NCBI GenBank assembly: GCA_009733575.1
Contig: ML769446.1
Location: 1 to 64,000 of the forward strand
Reading direction: 5' to 3'
Length of the DNA stretch: 64,000 nucleotides
DNA from: Gymnopus androsaceus JB14
Taxonomy: Eukaryota > Basidiomycota > Agaricomycetes > Agaricales > Omphalotaceae
Shown here: one piece after another, positions 1-10,738 of the stretch
Position numbering within the stretch: the first letter of the stretch is position 1
Layout of the letters: every line of letters begins with the position of its first letter
Program-made: the position numbers and the translations under genes
The notes under the pieces: model-generated
What the model was told of the DNA's origin: nothing
Seen by the model: the letters and a program-made list of their open reading frames with translations, nothing else
Database searches by the model: none

Positions 1-628
1 ATTCAGTGGCAAAAGGAGCGAACGGTAATGGCAATACTAACGAGACCATTGATTGGTCTCGTGTATGAGCCTTGGAAGAGTTATTAACAGTATTTATGTT
101 ATTAACATTAATTTTTCGAATTTTTCACTTGTTATTCACATTTTATGGAATTTGTTACTAACCCATGTTAAAAATGTGCTCTGGGATGGTCGATGTTAAT
201 AACAGTGTTAGTAACATCACCAAAAATTATTCGCGCTACCCTACCGCAGGCAAAGTATTTACTGCTACGCGGATGTGATACAGTGATAACCAACTACACC
301 ATGCATCAGCAAAACATGTATGACGCAGCCAGTTCCAGGAAGTGCCTGCCAGTGATTGACAGCGCCTTCAGATCCCCAGAGCCCCAGGACATAGGGGGTA
401 CTGGAAGCACCAGCCAGAGCTCCCAGAGGCCCTAAAATTGTTTATTTGGGAATAAAAAGGATTTGTCATACAAGTTTTTATTCCGAGAATCGCTGGCACA
501 CCGCCAATAATAATGCTTCAGTCAGACTGAAGCATTATGGGAAATGAATTGTCTCCGTTGCTACTTGAAATGTACTTCTTTGGAGGACTGCAGAAAATAA
601 ATAACTCAAAGAACTAAAGAAGGAAATA

Positions 629-1326
629 CATCAGCAAAACCTGGGTGTACTGTACAGAACTGGACAGTTCTGTACAGCACTCATAGCACCCATAACAGCC
701 ATAGCAAGGTAGCCCTCTGTCCAGAACTATGGAGTGCTATGGAGTGCTATGGATTGCTATGGATTTCACGGGAACGCCATCTGTCAGGCTCTATTCAATT
801 CAAAATATATTAGTATTTTGAATTGTTTTGTTGGCTCTTGGTGAGACAAAAACAAGATGAAAATAACCACGGAATTGTATCATATTATTGTGGTCATTAG
901 TAGTACAGTAGGACAATTAATATGGTAGTAGCAAAACTAGTAGAACAATTCCGAAACTAATATAACTATCTGTAAAATCAGAAGTAATGGCACTCATGCT
1001 GCCGAGACATTAAACAGACATTGAAGGCTTGAATGAGACTAATTACCGTGATGTCCAAACTAAAGCAGCTCAGGATTGCTGACTTGGAACAAAAAAACAG
1101 AACTTGTCGAAGCTGCGATGGTGCATTGGTTCTTACTTATATAGTGTTTGCGGGAGAAAATGACAGCTGTCAAACAGTGATGGCAGATGACAGCTTGCTC
1201 AAAGTTAATCCCACAGGAGTTCATAGGAACTCATAGGAGCTCATAGCACTCCATAGTTCTGTGGAGCACTATGGCTGCTATGATATGCTATGAGTTGCTA
1301 TGACCTCCACCCAGGTTTTGCTGATG
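629..1326. mobile_element. Non-autonomous TIR element, CATCAGCAAAACC family, copy 1
   Basis: The ends are perfect 19-bp inverted repeats, CATCAGCAAAACCTGGGTG at 629-647 and its complement at 1308-1326. Both ends are flanked by TA, a possible target duplication. Just inside each end lie runs of short words built on CTATGG/CCATAG (about 660-770 and 1220-1305), which look like subterminal transposase-binding repeats. No transposase is encoded; the one short ORF inside (1033-1236) resembles nothing I know. Two more copies lie at 2409-2677 and 41164-41332. The superfamily is not identified. Confidence 0.8.
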
Positions 1327-2166
1327 TAGATTCAGACAAATTGAAGTTTGAACCATCCGCAAAAGGCCGAAATGTCATTTTTCAAACAGGATCTGAAGCA
1401 ATCAGCTTCAGCCAGACCAAAAATATAAATTACCAAAGCCATCCGAAGTAATTGTTTTCAGGACTGCTGAAATGGTAACAACTACCATTTCTGTTGGGTA
1501 AATACCCTTCCATTGGTTGTCCAGCTGCTCCGCACACCACATGTACCCCTATCTGCTTCCGTATATAAAGTAGATAGATACAAATCATTAATCAATTATT
1601 CTTGCCCCCATTTGTTCTCAATGCTCAATTCCCTCCTCTGTCAAGGTTGTACCCACTGACTGAGCAGTCTGAGCTTGTCCGTTACTCAACCATTTTGGCT
1701 CACCTGAAATGGAATACTTCAACTGGCTTCATTAGTGTATACTTTTGGATCAGCTGAAATGAATTACTTCATGCACTGTCCGAAAGATATTATTTTGAAA
1801 ATTTGTAGAAATTATGAACTTCAGATGGTCTGAAACTATGTCCTTCTGTGGTTGTGTGAGATGTTTATTCTCTGTGTTCCTCTGAGAAAATATATTTCCC
1901 TTATCTATTGAAACAATCTACATCACAAATGCTTCAGCCAAACTGAACCATATTTATATGGCAGTACCATAACTGTATCTGTAATGTATACAGTGGGACC
2001 ACAACCATATTTATCTGGTTTCACTGTAACCATATTCATGTGCAGCCACTGTAGTGATATTTATACAGTGCCACTGTAAATATGGTGCCACCCTCGCCAT
2101 ATTCATAATGTGCCACTGTAAATATGGTGTTACCCTAACCACATTCATATGGTGCCACTGTAACAA

Positions 2167-2402
2167 TACTGTGCCATTTCATTCAATTCAACAGTCACAT
2201 GTCACAGACCCTCAAAAAGTTGAAATTTTTTCCACTGGTCACAGGTCACTGCACATAATTTGCCCAAAAATTACAGCTTTGACCAAATTAGCACCAAAAA
2301 AGCTTACAAAGATTTCCTTTTATGGAAATTAGTCGAAATGACAATTTCAACACACTGGTCACAAGTCACAAGGTGTGTCAAATTGAATAAAATGCAACAG
2401 TA
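2167..2402. mobile_element. MITE of the TACTGTACC (TA target) family, copy 1
   Basis: The left end TACTGTGCCATTTCATTCAA matches the complement of the right end (TACTGTTGCATTTTATTCAA). The element begins and ends in TA, as Tc1/mariner-type elements do. The interior carries GGTCACAGGTCAC-like words shared with the copy at 23562. It is non-coding. Confidence 0.6.
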
Positions 2403-2408
2403 TCTATA

Positions 2409-2677
2409 CATCAGCAAAACCTGTATTTTGCATTTTAATTCCCACAGCAATGCTTAAAATTCCCAGTGCTCCCAGAGCTCCCAGCGCTGGCCAGTGCTTG
2501 CCAGTGCTGTCAGAAATATAGAATCATACAACATCTCTTTTTTATTTTCAAATAAGGTAATTGTGCGGCCTCTAGGAGCTTCTGGGAGCCTCCTCCTGCA
2601 TTGGCTGGACCATCTGAGTGCTGGAACTCTGGACAGTTTGCTCAAGCACTGCCCACGTCATACAGGTTTTGCTGATG
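2409..2677. mobile_element. Non-autonomous TIR element, CATCAGCAAAACC family, copy 2
   Basis: The ends CATCAGCAAAACCTG and its complement CAGGTTTTGCTGATG are perfect inverted repeats flanked by TA on both sides. At 269 bp it is shorter than copy 1. The interior has repeated CCAGTGC/CCCAGAGC words instead of CCATAGC words, so the ends are conserved while the interior is not. It lies 6 bp from the right end of the neighbouring MITE. Confidence 0.75.
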
Positions 2678-2993
2678 TATACAGTGCCACTGTAACAATA
2701 TTTACAGTGCCACCCTAACCATGTTTATATGGTGCCACTGTAGCATTATTTGTACAGTGTCGCTGTACATATGGTGCCACCCTAACCATATTCATATGGT
2801 GCCACTGTAACAATATTTATATAGTGCCATCCTAACCATATTTATATGGTGCCACCCTAGCCATAGCCATACAGTGCCACAATAATGACATTTACAGTAT
2901 GCTCCTCACAGCATACTGCTCAGCAGTATTCTTGTATCTAGTTGCTCAAATTTTGTCGTAAAATTTCAGGAAAAAGATGACAGGCTCCTGTAG

Positions 2994-4122
2994 TACTGTA
3001 CCATTTCAATCAAGCGTTCATCCAGAATGACACATGATGCATTGGCACCGTGAGTTCATCAGTTCACTGCTATTGATGGGATAATTCTATTTAACAACCC
3101 CATTGAAGGGGTTGTCGGGGTCTAACAACCCTAAGAACCCCGGCGCAACAATGACAGTCACACCGGTGTTGCAACGGGTCACAACTCAATCATAAATCTA
3201 GGCGCAAACAGGTTTAGGGTACATAAGGCATCCACATACTGTATATTATTATGTGCCTCTGCTGTCCTACTCATACTAGTCTCCTAGGATTTCATTCAAT
3301 GTTGATGATTTGAGGCCCTGGCTGGCGCATGACCTGAACCTTGAACCTAAGTTCAAGTTTCAGCTCAAACCGGTTCCACAGATTGCCAGGGATATTCAAC
3401 ATGGTAACACTGCGCATAGCAGGTCTGCATCTGGTATATAAATCAGTTAGCGAGCGCAATCATGCAAGAAATAGAGGCGCACCCAAACTCCATGTCCGTT
3501 GCTACTCTTCTTTGTCACTACCACACTGCCAAATACATTGGACTGAAAAATTTCCAGCTGCTTGCTGGTTAAGATTGAAAGTGGGATAGAAGTTGCCAAG
3601 AAGGTTGAAGAAGCAATATTGGGAGGGCGGGCAGTTCCATGGTTGGTCATAGTGGTTGCATTGGAATGCTGGAAGACACGTCAAAGAAAGTTCTCACCCC
3701 AGTCAACATCTGGCGTGACCGGCAATCACGAGATACAAAGAGGTTGCTAGAAGGGTTGTCTCGTATCAAGGGGGTTGTTCAGTAGAATAATCCCTATTGA
3801 TGATGCATGATGGAGCCAAATTTTAGTTCAGTTCACCGCTGAGTTAGTGCTGGTCCAGAGCAAATATACTTGTAATATCTACTAAACGTTCATCGTGGGC
3901 TGAGGAGCCAACAATTCACAATTGTACATCACCTGTCCATGCAAACAAAACAAAACAAAAAGCAAGCTGTGGCACGTGCAAAAATAGATGATAGGTAGAA
4001 AAATGACAAATCTCATGAGTTCAGAGGCACATATGATGCATGATGAACATGGCTTTTAGTTCAGTTCAGAGGTGCCCATGATGCATGACTGAATGCTTGA
4101 TCAAAATATTAATGGTACAGTA
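2994..4122. mobile_element. TACTGTACC-family element carrying a nested insertion
   Basis: The left end TACTGTACCATTTCAATCAA and the complement of the right end (TACTGTACCATTAATATTTT, then GATCAAGC) share the family terminus, with TA at both edges. ATGATGCATGA words recur near both ends, as in the copy at 47384. A second, unrelated TIR element (3078-3794) sits inside and explains the length of 1.1 kb against 0.25-0.4 kb for the other copies. Confidence 0.65.
3078..3793. mobile_element. TIR element of the GGGATWATTCTA family, short copy
   Basis: The left end GGGATAATTCTATTTAACAA and the right end (complement GGATTATTCTACTGAACAA) are inverted repeats. They are followed by internal ACAACCC words. 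The sequence CTATTGAT flanks the element on both sides (3070-3077 and 3794-3801), an 8-bp target duplication of the kind made by hAT-type transposases. The element is nested in the TACTGTACC-family element, whose ATGATGCATGA motif resumes right after it. The interior has only short ORFs of no recognised family. The same termini bound the 9.1 kb element at 42719. Confidence 0.75.
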
Positions 4123-4579
4123 GATATCAATTGAATTGAACGAGGGATGCTTTCGTTGTGCTAAAACAAAGGAGATTATCAGTCAGCGCTTAAAAATTAA
4201 TACGAGGCGTCACAATCTGCCACATGGGGTTGGCAGGACTTGCTTGTCTACCTTACCAATCGTAGTCAATGTCCCATCAAAATGCAAATGGCTTGAAGTA
4301 ACCGGGATACAAAGTGCGTAAGAATAAGAAACAGGGCGCGCAGTAATAATTAATGGATTGTAGGAACAGAAAGAGGATGAAAGGAATGACGTCCGTAGCT
4401 AGGAATCCCCCAGCGAGGCTGAAAACTTACGCTTTGGCCTTACGTCGTGCCCTTGCTCAACAACTTGAAAAAACTAACATTACATGAAATACTTGCGAAA
4501 TAGTACACTCATTTCGGGGCGACAGTTATGTAGCATAGGAGTCTTGAGAGATTACACTACAGGCCAACCCGTAGCCGCT

Positions 4580-5461
4580 CTAGACGTCATCGGTGAAATC
4601 CTCGCGCTCTGACAAGGACAGTCAGAAATGATTACTCTTGTAGGAGTGTACTCACTTCTGTAGAAGACTGGGGCATCATCGGTGAGCTCCTCACGCTCTG
4701 ATAAAGTTATTCAGAAATGTATGCACTTATATCAACATGTACTTACTTTTGTAGAAGACCGGGGCGTCATCAGTGAACTCATCGCGCTCTGAGACAGTTA
4801 GAAATGGATGTGCACGTAGGAGCATGGACTCACTTCTGTAGAAGACCGGGGCATCATCGGTGAACTCCTCACGCTCTAGTAAAGACGGTTAGAAATGATC
4901 GCACATAGAAATATGCACTGTTTACTTTTGTAGAAAACCGGGGCATCATCGGTGAACTCATTGCGCTCTAAGACAGTTAAAAATTTATGTGCACGTAGGA
5001 GCATGAACTCACTTCTGTAGAAGACCGGGGCATCATCGGTGAACTCCTCACGCTCTGATAAAGATAGTTAGAAACGAATGCACGCAGGACTCGGAACATG
5101 TACTAGTACTGACTTTTGTAGAAAACCGGGGCGTCATCGGTGAACTCCTCGCGCTCTGATAAAGATAATTAGACATTTATGCGCACGTAGTAACATTTAC
5201 TTGCTTTTGTAGAAAACCGGGGCGTCATCTGTGAACTCCTCGCGCTCTGATAAAGACACTTCTAGAAATGCATGTGCATGCAGGAACATGTACTACGTAC
5301 TTTTTTCTGTCTTGTCATAGCTGAACACACGGTTCGAACCTGTAGGATTTGAGACGGGATCCATGCCCATCAAATTCTTGTGACTTACTTGAGACCGTAG
5401 GTGCAGCAGCTACGAGAGTTGCGATGAGGGCGAGAGACAGTAAAAGGTGGTTGAACTGCAT
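4580..5461 (-). CDS. Secreted Kex2-processed repeat peptide precursor, candidate RiPP precursor
   Basis: I built a ten-exon model of 144 residues. Exon 1 (5389-5461) gives a signal peptide starting MQFNHLLLSLALIATLVAAA, and exon 2 (5301-5339) a short leader. Exons 3-9 are each exactly 42 nt: 5205-5246, 5114-5155, 5013-5054, 4926-4967, 4834-4875, 4747-4788 and 4656-4697. Exon 10 (4580-4608) is a truncated last unit. All introns are phase 1. Each 42-nt exon encodes KR-xExTDDAPVFY-K/R. The sequence therefore places a dibasic KR site before each 11-residue core; four cores are EEFTDDAPVFY and the variants are NEF, DEF and EEL at the start. Kex2 cleaves after KR and carboxypeptidases trim basic ends, so about seven copies of the 11-mer would be released. 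This architecture is known from dikaritin precursors such as UstA and from other Kex2-processed repeat proteins. A TATA box lies 45 nt upstream. The intron after exon 3 has a GC donor. A modified cyclic product is my inference; an unmodified secreted peptide is the alternative. Confidence 0.85.
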
Positions 5462-5505
5462 GTTTGGTTGGGTTGTTGATGTTAGCTTCCAAATTCTGCT
5501 CTTGA

Positions 5506-5514
5506 CTTTATAAG
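5506..5514 (-). promoter_or_regulatory. TATA box of the repeat-peptide gene
   Basis: On the minus strand the sequence reads CTTATAAAG about 45 nt upstream of the start codon at 5461. The position is plausible for a short fungal 5' leader. Confidence 0.5.
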
Positions 5515-5640
5515 AGTTCCTTACTAGACCAGGTGACCTCCAAAGTCGAAATTAATACCAGAGGCCAGCTTGAGAAGGAAATCTCGGATGAACCGACATG
5601 AAAATTCCAATGCGTTCGCCGTTTCCGTGGTCAGCACTAC

Positions 5641-5871
5641 TTATCCGAATTCGAAGAAAGTCTGAATTGCAGGTGTCAGGGGTATTGCTCCTAAAAAATG
5701 TCTTGCCTCAGGTGGAGACGAAAGTACTATAGCTAGTGCCGCACTGGGAACATCTCCGGCGTTCAGCACTTGGGCCATGCCGTGGAAAAAATCCTTCCTT
5801 CCTTCCTTAGAGCCGCGGTTGCGTTCAAGTTCATCATGAGTGTTCAGATCGAATTTATGGTGTGTGTTCAT
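5641..5871 (-). CDS. Hypothetical small ORF upstream of the repeat-peptide gene
   Basis: This 76-codon ORF on the same strand is hydrophilic at the start and moderately hydrophobic at the end (AALAIVLSSPP, then AIPLTPAIQTFF). I see no signal peptide, no known motif and no clear splice partner. It may be chance. It is listed only because it is the nearest ORF to the repeat-peptide gene. Confidence 0.15.
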   Translation of the reverse strand: MNTHHKFDLNTHDELERNRGSKEGRKDFFHGMAQVLNAGDVPSAALAIVLSSPPEARHFLGAIPLTPAIQTFFEFG

Positions 5872-5899
5872 TCAGCCACTTGTATGCTCTCAAGAGGTA

Positions 5900-7890
5900 G
5901 CCATACTCATTAAAATATTTCCAACCAACCCAAGAACCAACCTCTCAATTTACGACGGAGAGTTCCTTCGAATTTGCAATCTTGCCTCCGTCATTGAGTG
6001 AAGAATTCGGAACTTGTAAGTAATCGCTTGCTTCTTTAAGTCTAAGTTCACTCTCAACTTGCAAGCTCGTTCAACGTCGTCTGCTCCAACCAATCAGTTA
6101 AGATCAGGGTTGAGCTGTCCTTCTTCCAGATCTAGTAGTAGATTGTATCTACCCCGCCGGGATGCTTGATCTGAGATCTCGGGAAGGGAGCAAGGGGGAA
6201 GACAGGAAGTGCAATTGAGACCAGAAAGAAATACGTTGCAGTCACATCAGGTCACATCACCCATGAGGTAAGTGGCTTGACGTGAGCCGATGCACTGCCC
6301 CAGCAGCGACCAGCGCCTCCCGGAACCCTCGCGGACGATCGACGGTGAGGCGGGAGCAGATAAACTGCTGCAACGATACCAAATACGCGCACGAGAGCTC
6401 CTTTGGACAGAGCAAGGAATAGCACCAAGGTGCCAGGGAAAAGAAAAACGGAATGAAAAGAATTGAACGGTAAAATAGAATTGAATGGAGATCAACGCGC
6501 GATCTGCGCGACGCGTTGATCTCCCAACCCGACTAGCGTGTAGGTAGTACTCAACAACTGTAAAGAACTAAAAGAAAGAATTAAAAGGAGGGCTAGGCAA
6601 AATTGAAGGAAAGAAAGAGTGGGAAAAAAGGAGAATAAGAAAGCTTGATCGTGAAAGGAACTTACCGTCTCAGTAATTCATGCATTTTGAACGATATAGA
6701 ATGATAAGTAGCGTGAACTGGAGAGGATAGAAGGGGAGATGGATGTAAAGGAAAAAGCTTTGGACAAAATTTAGATTGCGTTTGCACTGCAGCATGTATA
6801 TAGCATGTGTCTTGTAGGCTAAGCGAGTTTCGTAAAGCGGGTCAAGATATAATATGATGGACAGGACATGAGTCGTCTTCCCCGGTCCCATGAATTGTCT
6901 TTTTCTATCTAGTGTTTCGTCAATCTAGTAAATTTCACCAGCTAGAAAAATCCAGGAAGTTTTGTCGGCAGGTCAAAAAGACAATCCAAATGAAGCGCCT
7001 AAGACTAACGCGTGCATCCTAGAGGTGTCATAATGATGGCTTCAAGCTTGTAATCACCACCACCGAGACTGCATCTTACTCTTCACTCTCAACAACAACT
7101 ATTACGTTAGGTGAATGCAGTAGGCGTTTGCACTGTGCACCCCAACGTTGAAGAGTCTCCTCCTACTCTCACAAATTTCTCGCACACAAAATTGAGCTCA
7201 GTAATGGTACTCCCGAGATGCGCTCTCTCTGCCTCACTCGCGACACACTCTCACAAATTTCTCCCAAATTGAGCTCGGTAATGGTACTCCCGAGATGCAC
7301 TCTCTCTGCCTCACTCGCGACACACTCACAAACATTGGCTTCAAGTTGAATACGAGGAGGATGTCACAGGACATAAAGACTTTCAGGCAGACCAAGGTGA
7401 GTGATGCGCTTCTTCAAGAGTGGGATTGGTTCTGATTTTTCCTCTTTTAGCCTTTTACACCAATGTACCTCGCCATCAGTTGCAAACCAGCCACTCATGC
7501 ATTTCAAAGCACCCGACTTTAAATGTAACCTGGGGAATATTATTCATCAGCGAGTGGTCACAAAAGAGCACAGTCGAGAGGTGAGTCAGAATGCAAGGCC
7601 CAGGACCATCGAGCGTATGCAGTTTACCTTTTGCATCAACCAACTTACTCAGCTCCTACTCTTATGCCTCTGCATACTTTATCATGTCCTTATTCAACAC
7701 GTATAATGATTTTTTGCATTACCGCCATATTACTATTTGAGACAAATAAAAATATTCTAAAGCACGATACTTGGGCAGTTGGGTCCAAATGATACTGAAC
7801 AAGTCTGCTTAGCAATGAGTCTGAACTCGATTAGAATTGAGAGAGACTGTAACTACATGACGTGTATATAGTATGAAAATAAAGAAGTTA
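5900..7890. other. Gene-free stretch with a perfect hairpin and a tandem duplication
   Basis: I find no convincing gene here. Two structures stand out: a 13-bp perfect inverted repeat at 6487-6524 (GGAGATCAACGCG, with its complement ending at 6524), and an 80-bp tandem duplication at about 7166-7327 containing TGGTACTCCCGAGATGC twice. The rest is unremarkable intergenic sequence. Confidence 0.5.
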
Positions 7891-7898
7891 AAAAGTAA

Positions 7899-9896
7899 TT
7901 ATTCATTATCCTCTTTGCTCGTAAGATCAATAGGAGAAAGGAATCGCTTCGGCATGGTGCTACCAGTAAGGTCAATGGGAGAAAAGATTCGTTTTGGTGC
8001 TGTAGACAAGTCATCCTCGCTAGTCAGATCAATTGGAGATAAACGTGAGCCCGCTATACCAGTACCAATGTCAACTCATATGTCAAAAGATATGAATTAT
8101 ATACGTACATGTAGATGCAAACGAAACTACTGCATTGATGTTCTGTGGGGTCAAAGGGGGGTGGGGACCTAAATATGCACACAAAATTTCAGTTAACAGT
8201 GATCAAAAAAACCAAATGTGCCCATACCAAGTTGTCCTGCAAGCCCAACAATCTTATGAGCTTGACGTGTTGCTGAAGCAATAATGGGGACTGGTACTTG
8301 TACCCGTACATTAGTTCGGGATGAGCAGTAAGATGCGCAAGTTTCATGAAATCCGCAGTGGAGAACGTAACACGGATCATGTCGTTGACTCCCTTCCCTT
8401 GCATGGGTGGAGGATTGACACTTCGGATCAGGGTTGAGTTAGTGGGGATAGAGGCACGACTTTGAGGATTATTCAAGTTAATGGCAGGCACAAGCATCGG
8501 CGCAGAGTAATTTGCCACTGGTGAGATCATAGGCGACATATTTCTGGAATAGAAGCCTCAATTTATTATTGGAAGCATAGAAAAGACTTGCGACAAACCG
8601 AGCAAAGGACCCGAATGATGATACCAGGCCAAAGTTTCTCATGGAATTTGCTAAGCGCTTGAGCGGAGTTCCATCCTATGGTATCGATGCAGAAATCGGT
8701 AATTTTCTTGACATCATGGATCCTGGGTAGCCAACTGGACACATTCGGAATGTTTGATGGCTGGGACCAATTGGTAACTGGGTCCACAAATGAATTCAAG
8801 GCCAATTCGTGATGGGAAAGTTGAGCCCAGAACTTTATCCGCAAGTTTACGGTCTCGGCGGTTAAGGCGGATTTCTTCGCTGATGTCGTGTTTCAGCTGA
8901 GCAAAAAGTTTGTGAAAAAGATGAGGCTGCCGACTAGACTGTGACTCGTATTGCTCAAGGAGAATATCTCCAGTATCCACACTTAGCAAGAGCAAGAGCA
9001 GTCTGAGGGCCTAAACCAGAGATTCCAGCATCGATATCATTGCCAACAAGGAGAGCAAAAAGCAGAAATCCACTCCGAGTTAGACCTAGACGCTGCTCAA
9101 TGATTTGAGAATCATATACATCGACTACGAGATTGGTCGCTGTGCAAGCATCACTGTTTCAATTAGTAATTAGTCCTCAATACTCAAATAATAATAAGCT
9201 CAAAACATACGAATTAACACGTAACACCAATTGTGCGCCGTAAGGGAATACATCGCTATCTTTGGTAAGAACAGCATGAATAACCCCTAATCTATTCATG
9301 ACAGCGAGTTCTGCCTCAGCTTCGCCAGCAGCCTATGATGTTATCATATAAAATAGTACAAACCCTAAAGTCTTAAATGACTTACAACATGGACATGGAA
9401 TCCAAATGCTTCTACCAGCCTCTTTGATTGCTCGTACAACATGGGAGACCGCTTGATGACTTGCCGACCATGCTTCCTAGGTGGGCGGCCATCACCATCA
9501 TACACAAATATACAATTGGCCGATGCACGGGAAAGTTGGCAAAGAATGCGGAACAGCTGAGTGAGAGAGGTGTCAGGACCATGAAGTCGACCCCGCTGCC
9601 TTGACCAAGCAGCGGCACGAAAGGAGTCAAGCAAAACACTATACAAATCAGTCAGTATTCATTATATATGACATACTGGGCTAAAAGTATGTAACGACAA
9701 TTTACCTTGAATCTATTCCAAGATCAAAGGTGCGAGATTTGTGGTACCTTTTGATGAATCCATGTTCCAATGCATACTCGGCGAAGTCCTGAGTTGATGC
9801 AATGGGCTTGAGAATCTGATAAACAATTGAAAAAGTGAATTTTACGATAATATTGATAATATTGATACCTACTGGCCAAAGTCCTTGAATACCCAT
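7899..9896 (-). pseudogene. XPG/Rad2-family (GEN1/Yen1-like) nuclease, frameshifted
   Basis: The start at 9896 gives MGIQGLWP, the hallmark N-terminus of Rad2-family nucleases, followed by an intron and exon 2 (9706-9815). The third exon carries IFVYDGDGRPPRK. Exon 4 (9211-9332) carries the catalytic core GEAEAELA and LTKDSDVFPYGAQ. A later exon carries LLVGNDIDAGISGLG, the helix-hairpin region. The frame then breaks near 8970 (ALAKCGY continues as GDILLEQYES in another frame) and again near 8800, before DPVTNWSQPSNIPN. Downstream, about 8190-8540, is a less conserved C-terminal region, and the last stretch to 7899 repeats SPIDLT three times. Known relatives cut flap and four-way DNA junctions in the nucleus. 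Two frame breaks suggest a pseudogene, but sequencing indels are possible because the catalytic residues are intact. Confidence 0.7.
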
Positions 9897-10738
9897 TGCA
9901 GTTCTTTCGTGGATGGAGGGAAGGACAAAGTACAGCAGTTGCCTCCTATTTCTGAAGTGACTTGTCGGCATCTGCTGAGCCGGGGCCCAGCATCACTAAT
10001 TAAGCACCAATTTCCATAAAATCACAAATCACAGATTTTTATTCAAAAGCTATTAGCATCTGTAATCCACTGTCATGATATTTTCAATTTAGTATAGACA
10101 AGATATACAGTATGGGGCTTGTCCCTTGCTAGAAAATCTCCTCTGCAAGCAACTCAGCTCAACACTATGCTACATTTGGAACTCCTGCTCTGAACAAGGA
10201 AAATAGATAGATATGCAAGTCTGAAGATACCTACTGTGTGGGATGGAGCCCAGGTTAGTAAATAAAGAGACAAATTTTGAAAGTTTCCATATTGGGATCG
10301 TTCAATCCTCAAGGATTGAACACTCCAAATATGGTATATCTTATCTCTGAATAGAAATAAACAAGGAAAAAAGGGAGCAGGTCAAAAACTTCACAGAAGC
10401 TTTGTGCAGCTACATGTCAGAGAGCTTTGGCACAAAAACTTTGGCCAATGCAGTAGAGAAGACAACGGTTGTCCATTGGTCGTACTGAATCAGCGCCTTT
10501 CATTAAGCGCCCATTGCACATCACTCTTCATCATACGCTATGGGATTGCTTGGATGTTTCAGTGACCTTTAATTGTAATTTTACCGCTGTATTAATTGAT
10601 TGCATGTCCCCGGTCTATTTTGAGATGAATATTGATTAGTTCACTTACGTTTGAAAGACTGCAACAATGCGCATGGCTTTGATTTATCAATAGGGGTAGC
10701 CTCCATGAGTCTCGATTCGTTCTCTTCTCCTCCTCTTC
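9897..10738. other. Divergent intergenic region between nuclease and recombinase
   Basis: These 0.84 kb separate the start of the nuclease gene (minus) from the start of the recombinase gene (plus) and so must hold both promoters. I see an A/T-rich tract and the inverted words GATCGTTCAATCCT and AGGATTGAAC around 10298-10322, but no ORF of note. Confidence 0.4.

Larger units (their letters stand above)
1960..2900. repeat. Degenerate array of 'tatggtgccactgtaac' units with two MITEs inside
   Basis: Words such as ATATTTATATGGTGCCAC and CTGTAACAATATTTATA recur imperfectly at about 1960-2165 and again at 2680-2900. The space between the two blocks is filled by the inverted-repeat elements at 2167-2402 and 2409-2677, so the array was probably continuous before they arrived. 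I see no coding potential. Confidence 0.6.

Noticed and set aside
4656..5246. The 42-bp repeats at 4.6-5.3 kb as a non-coding minisatellite
   Set aside because: Every unit is flanked by proper splice signals in the same phase and changes are mostly silent or confined to the first core residues, which a non-coding repeat would not show.
7873..8172. A plus-strand ORF with three VRSIGE/VRSMGE repeats
   Set aside because: The repeats are the antisense reading of the minus-strand SPIDLT repeats that end the XPG-type nuclease gene, so this ORF is a shadow.
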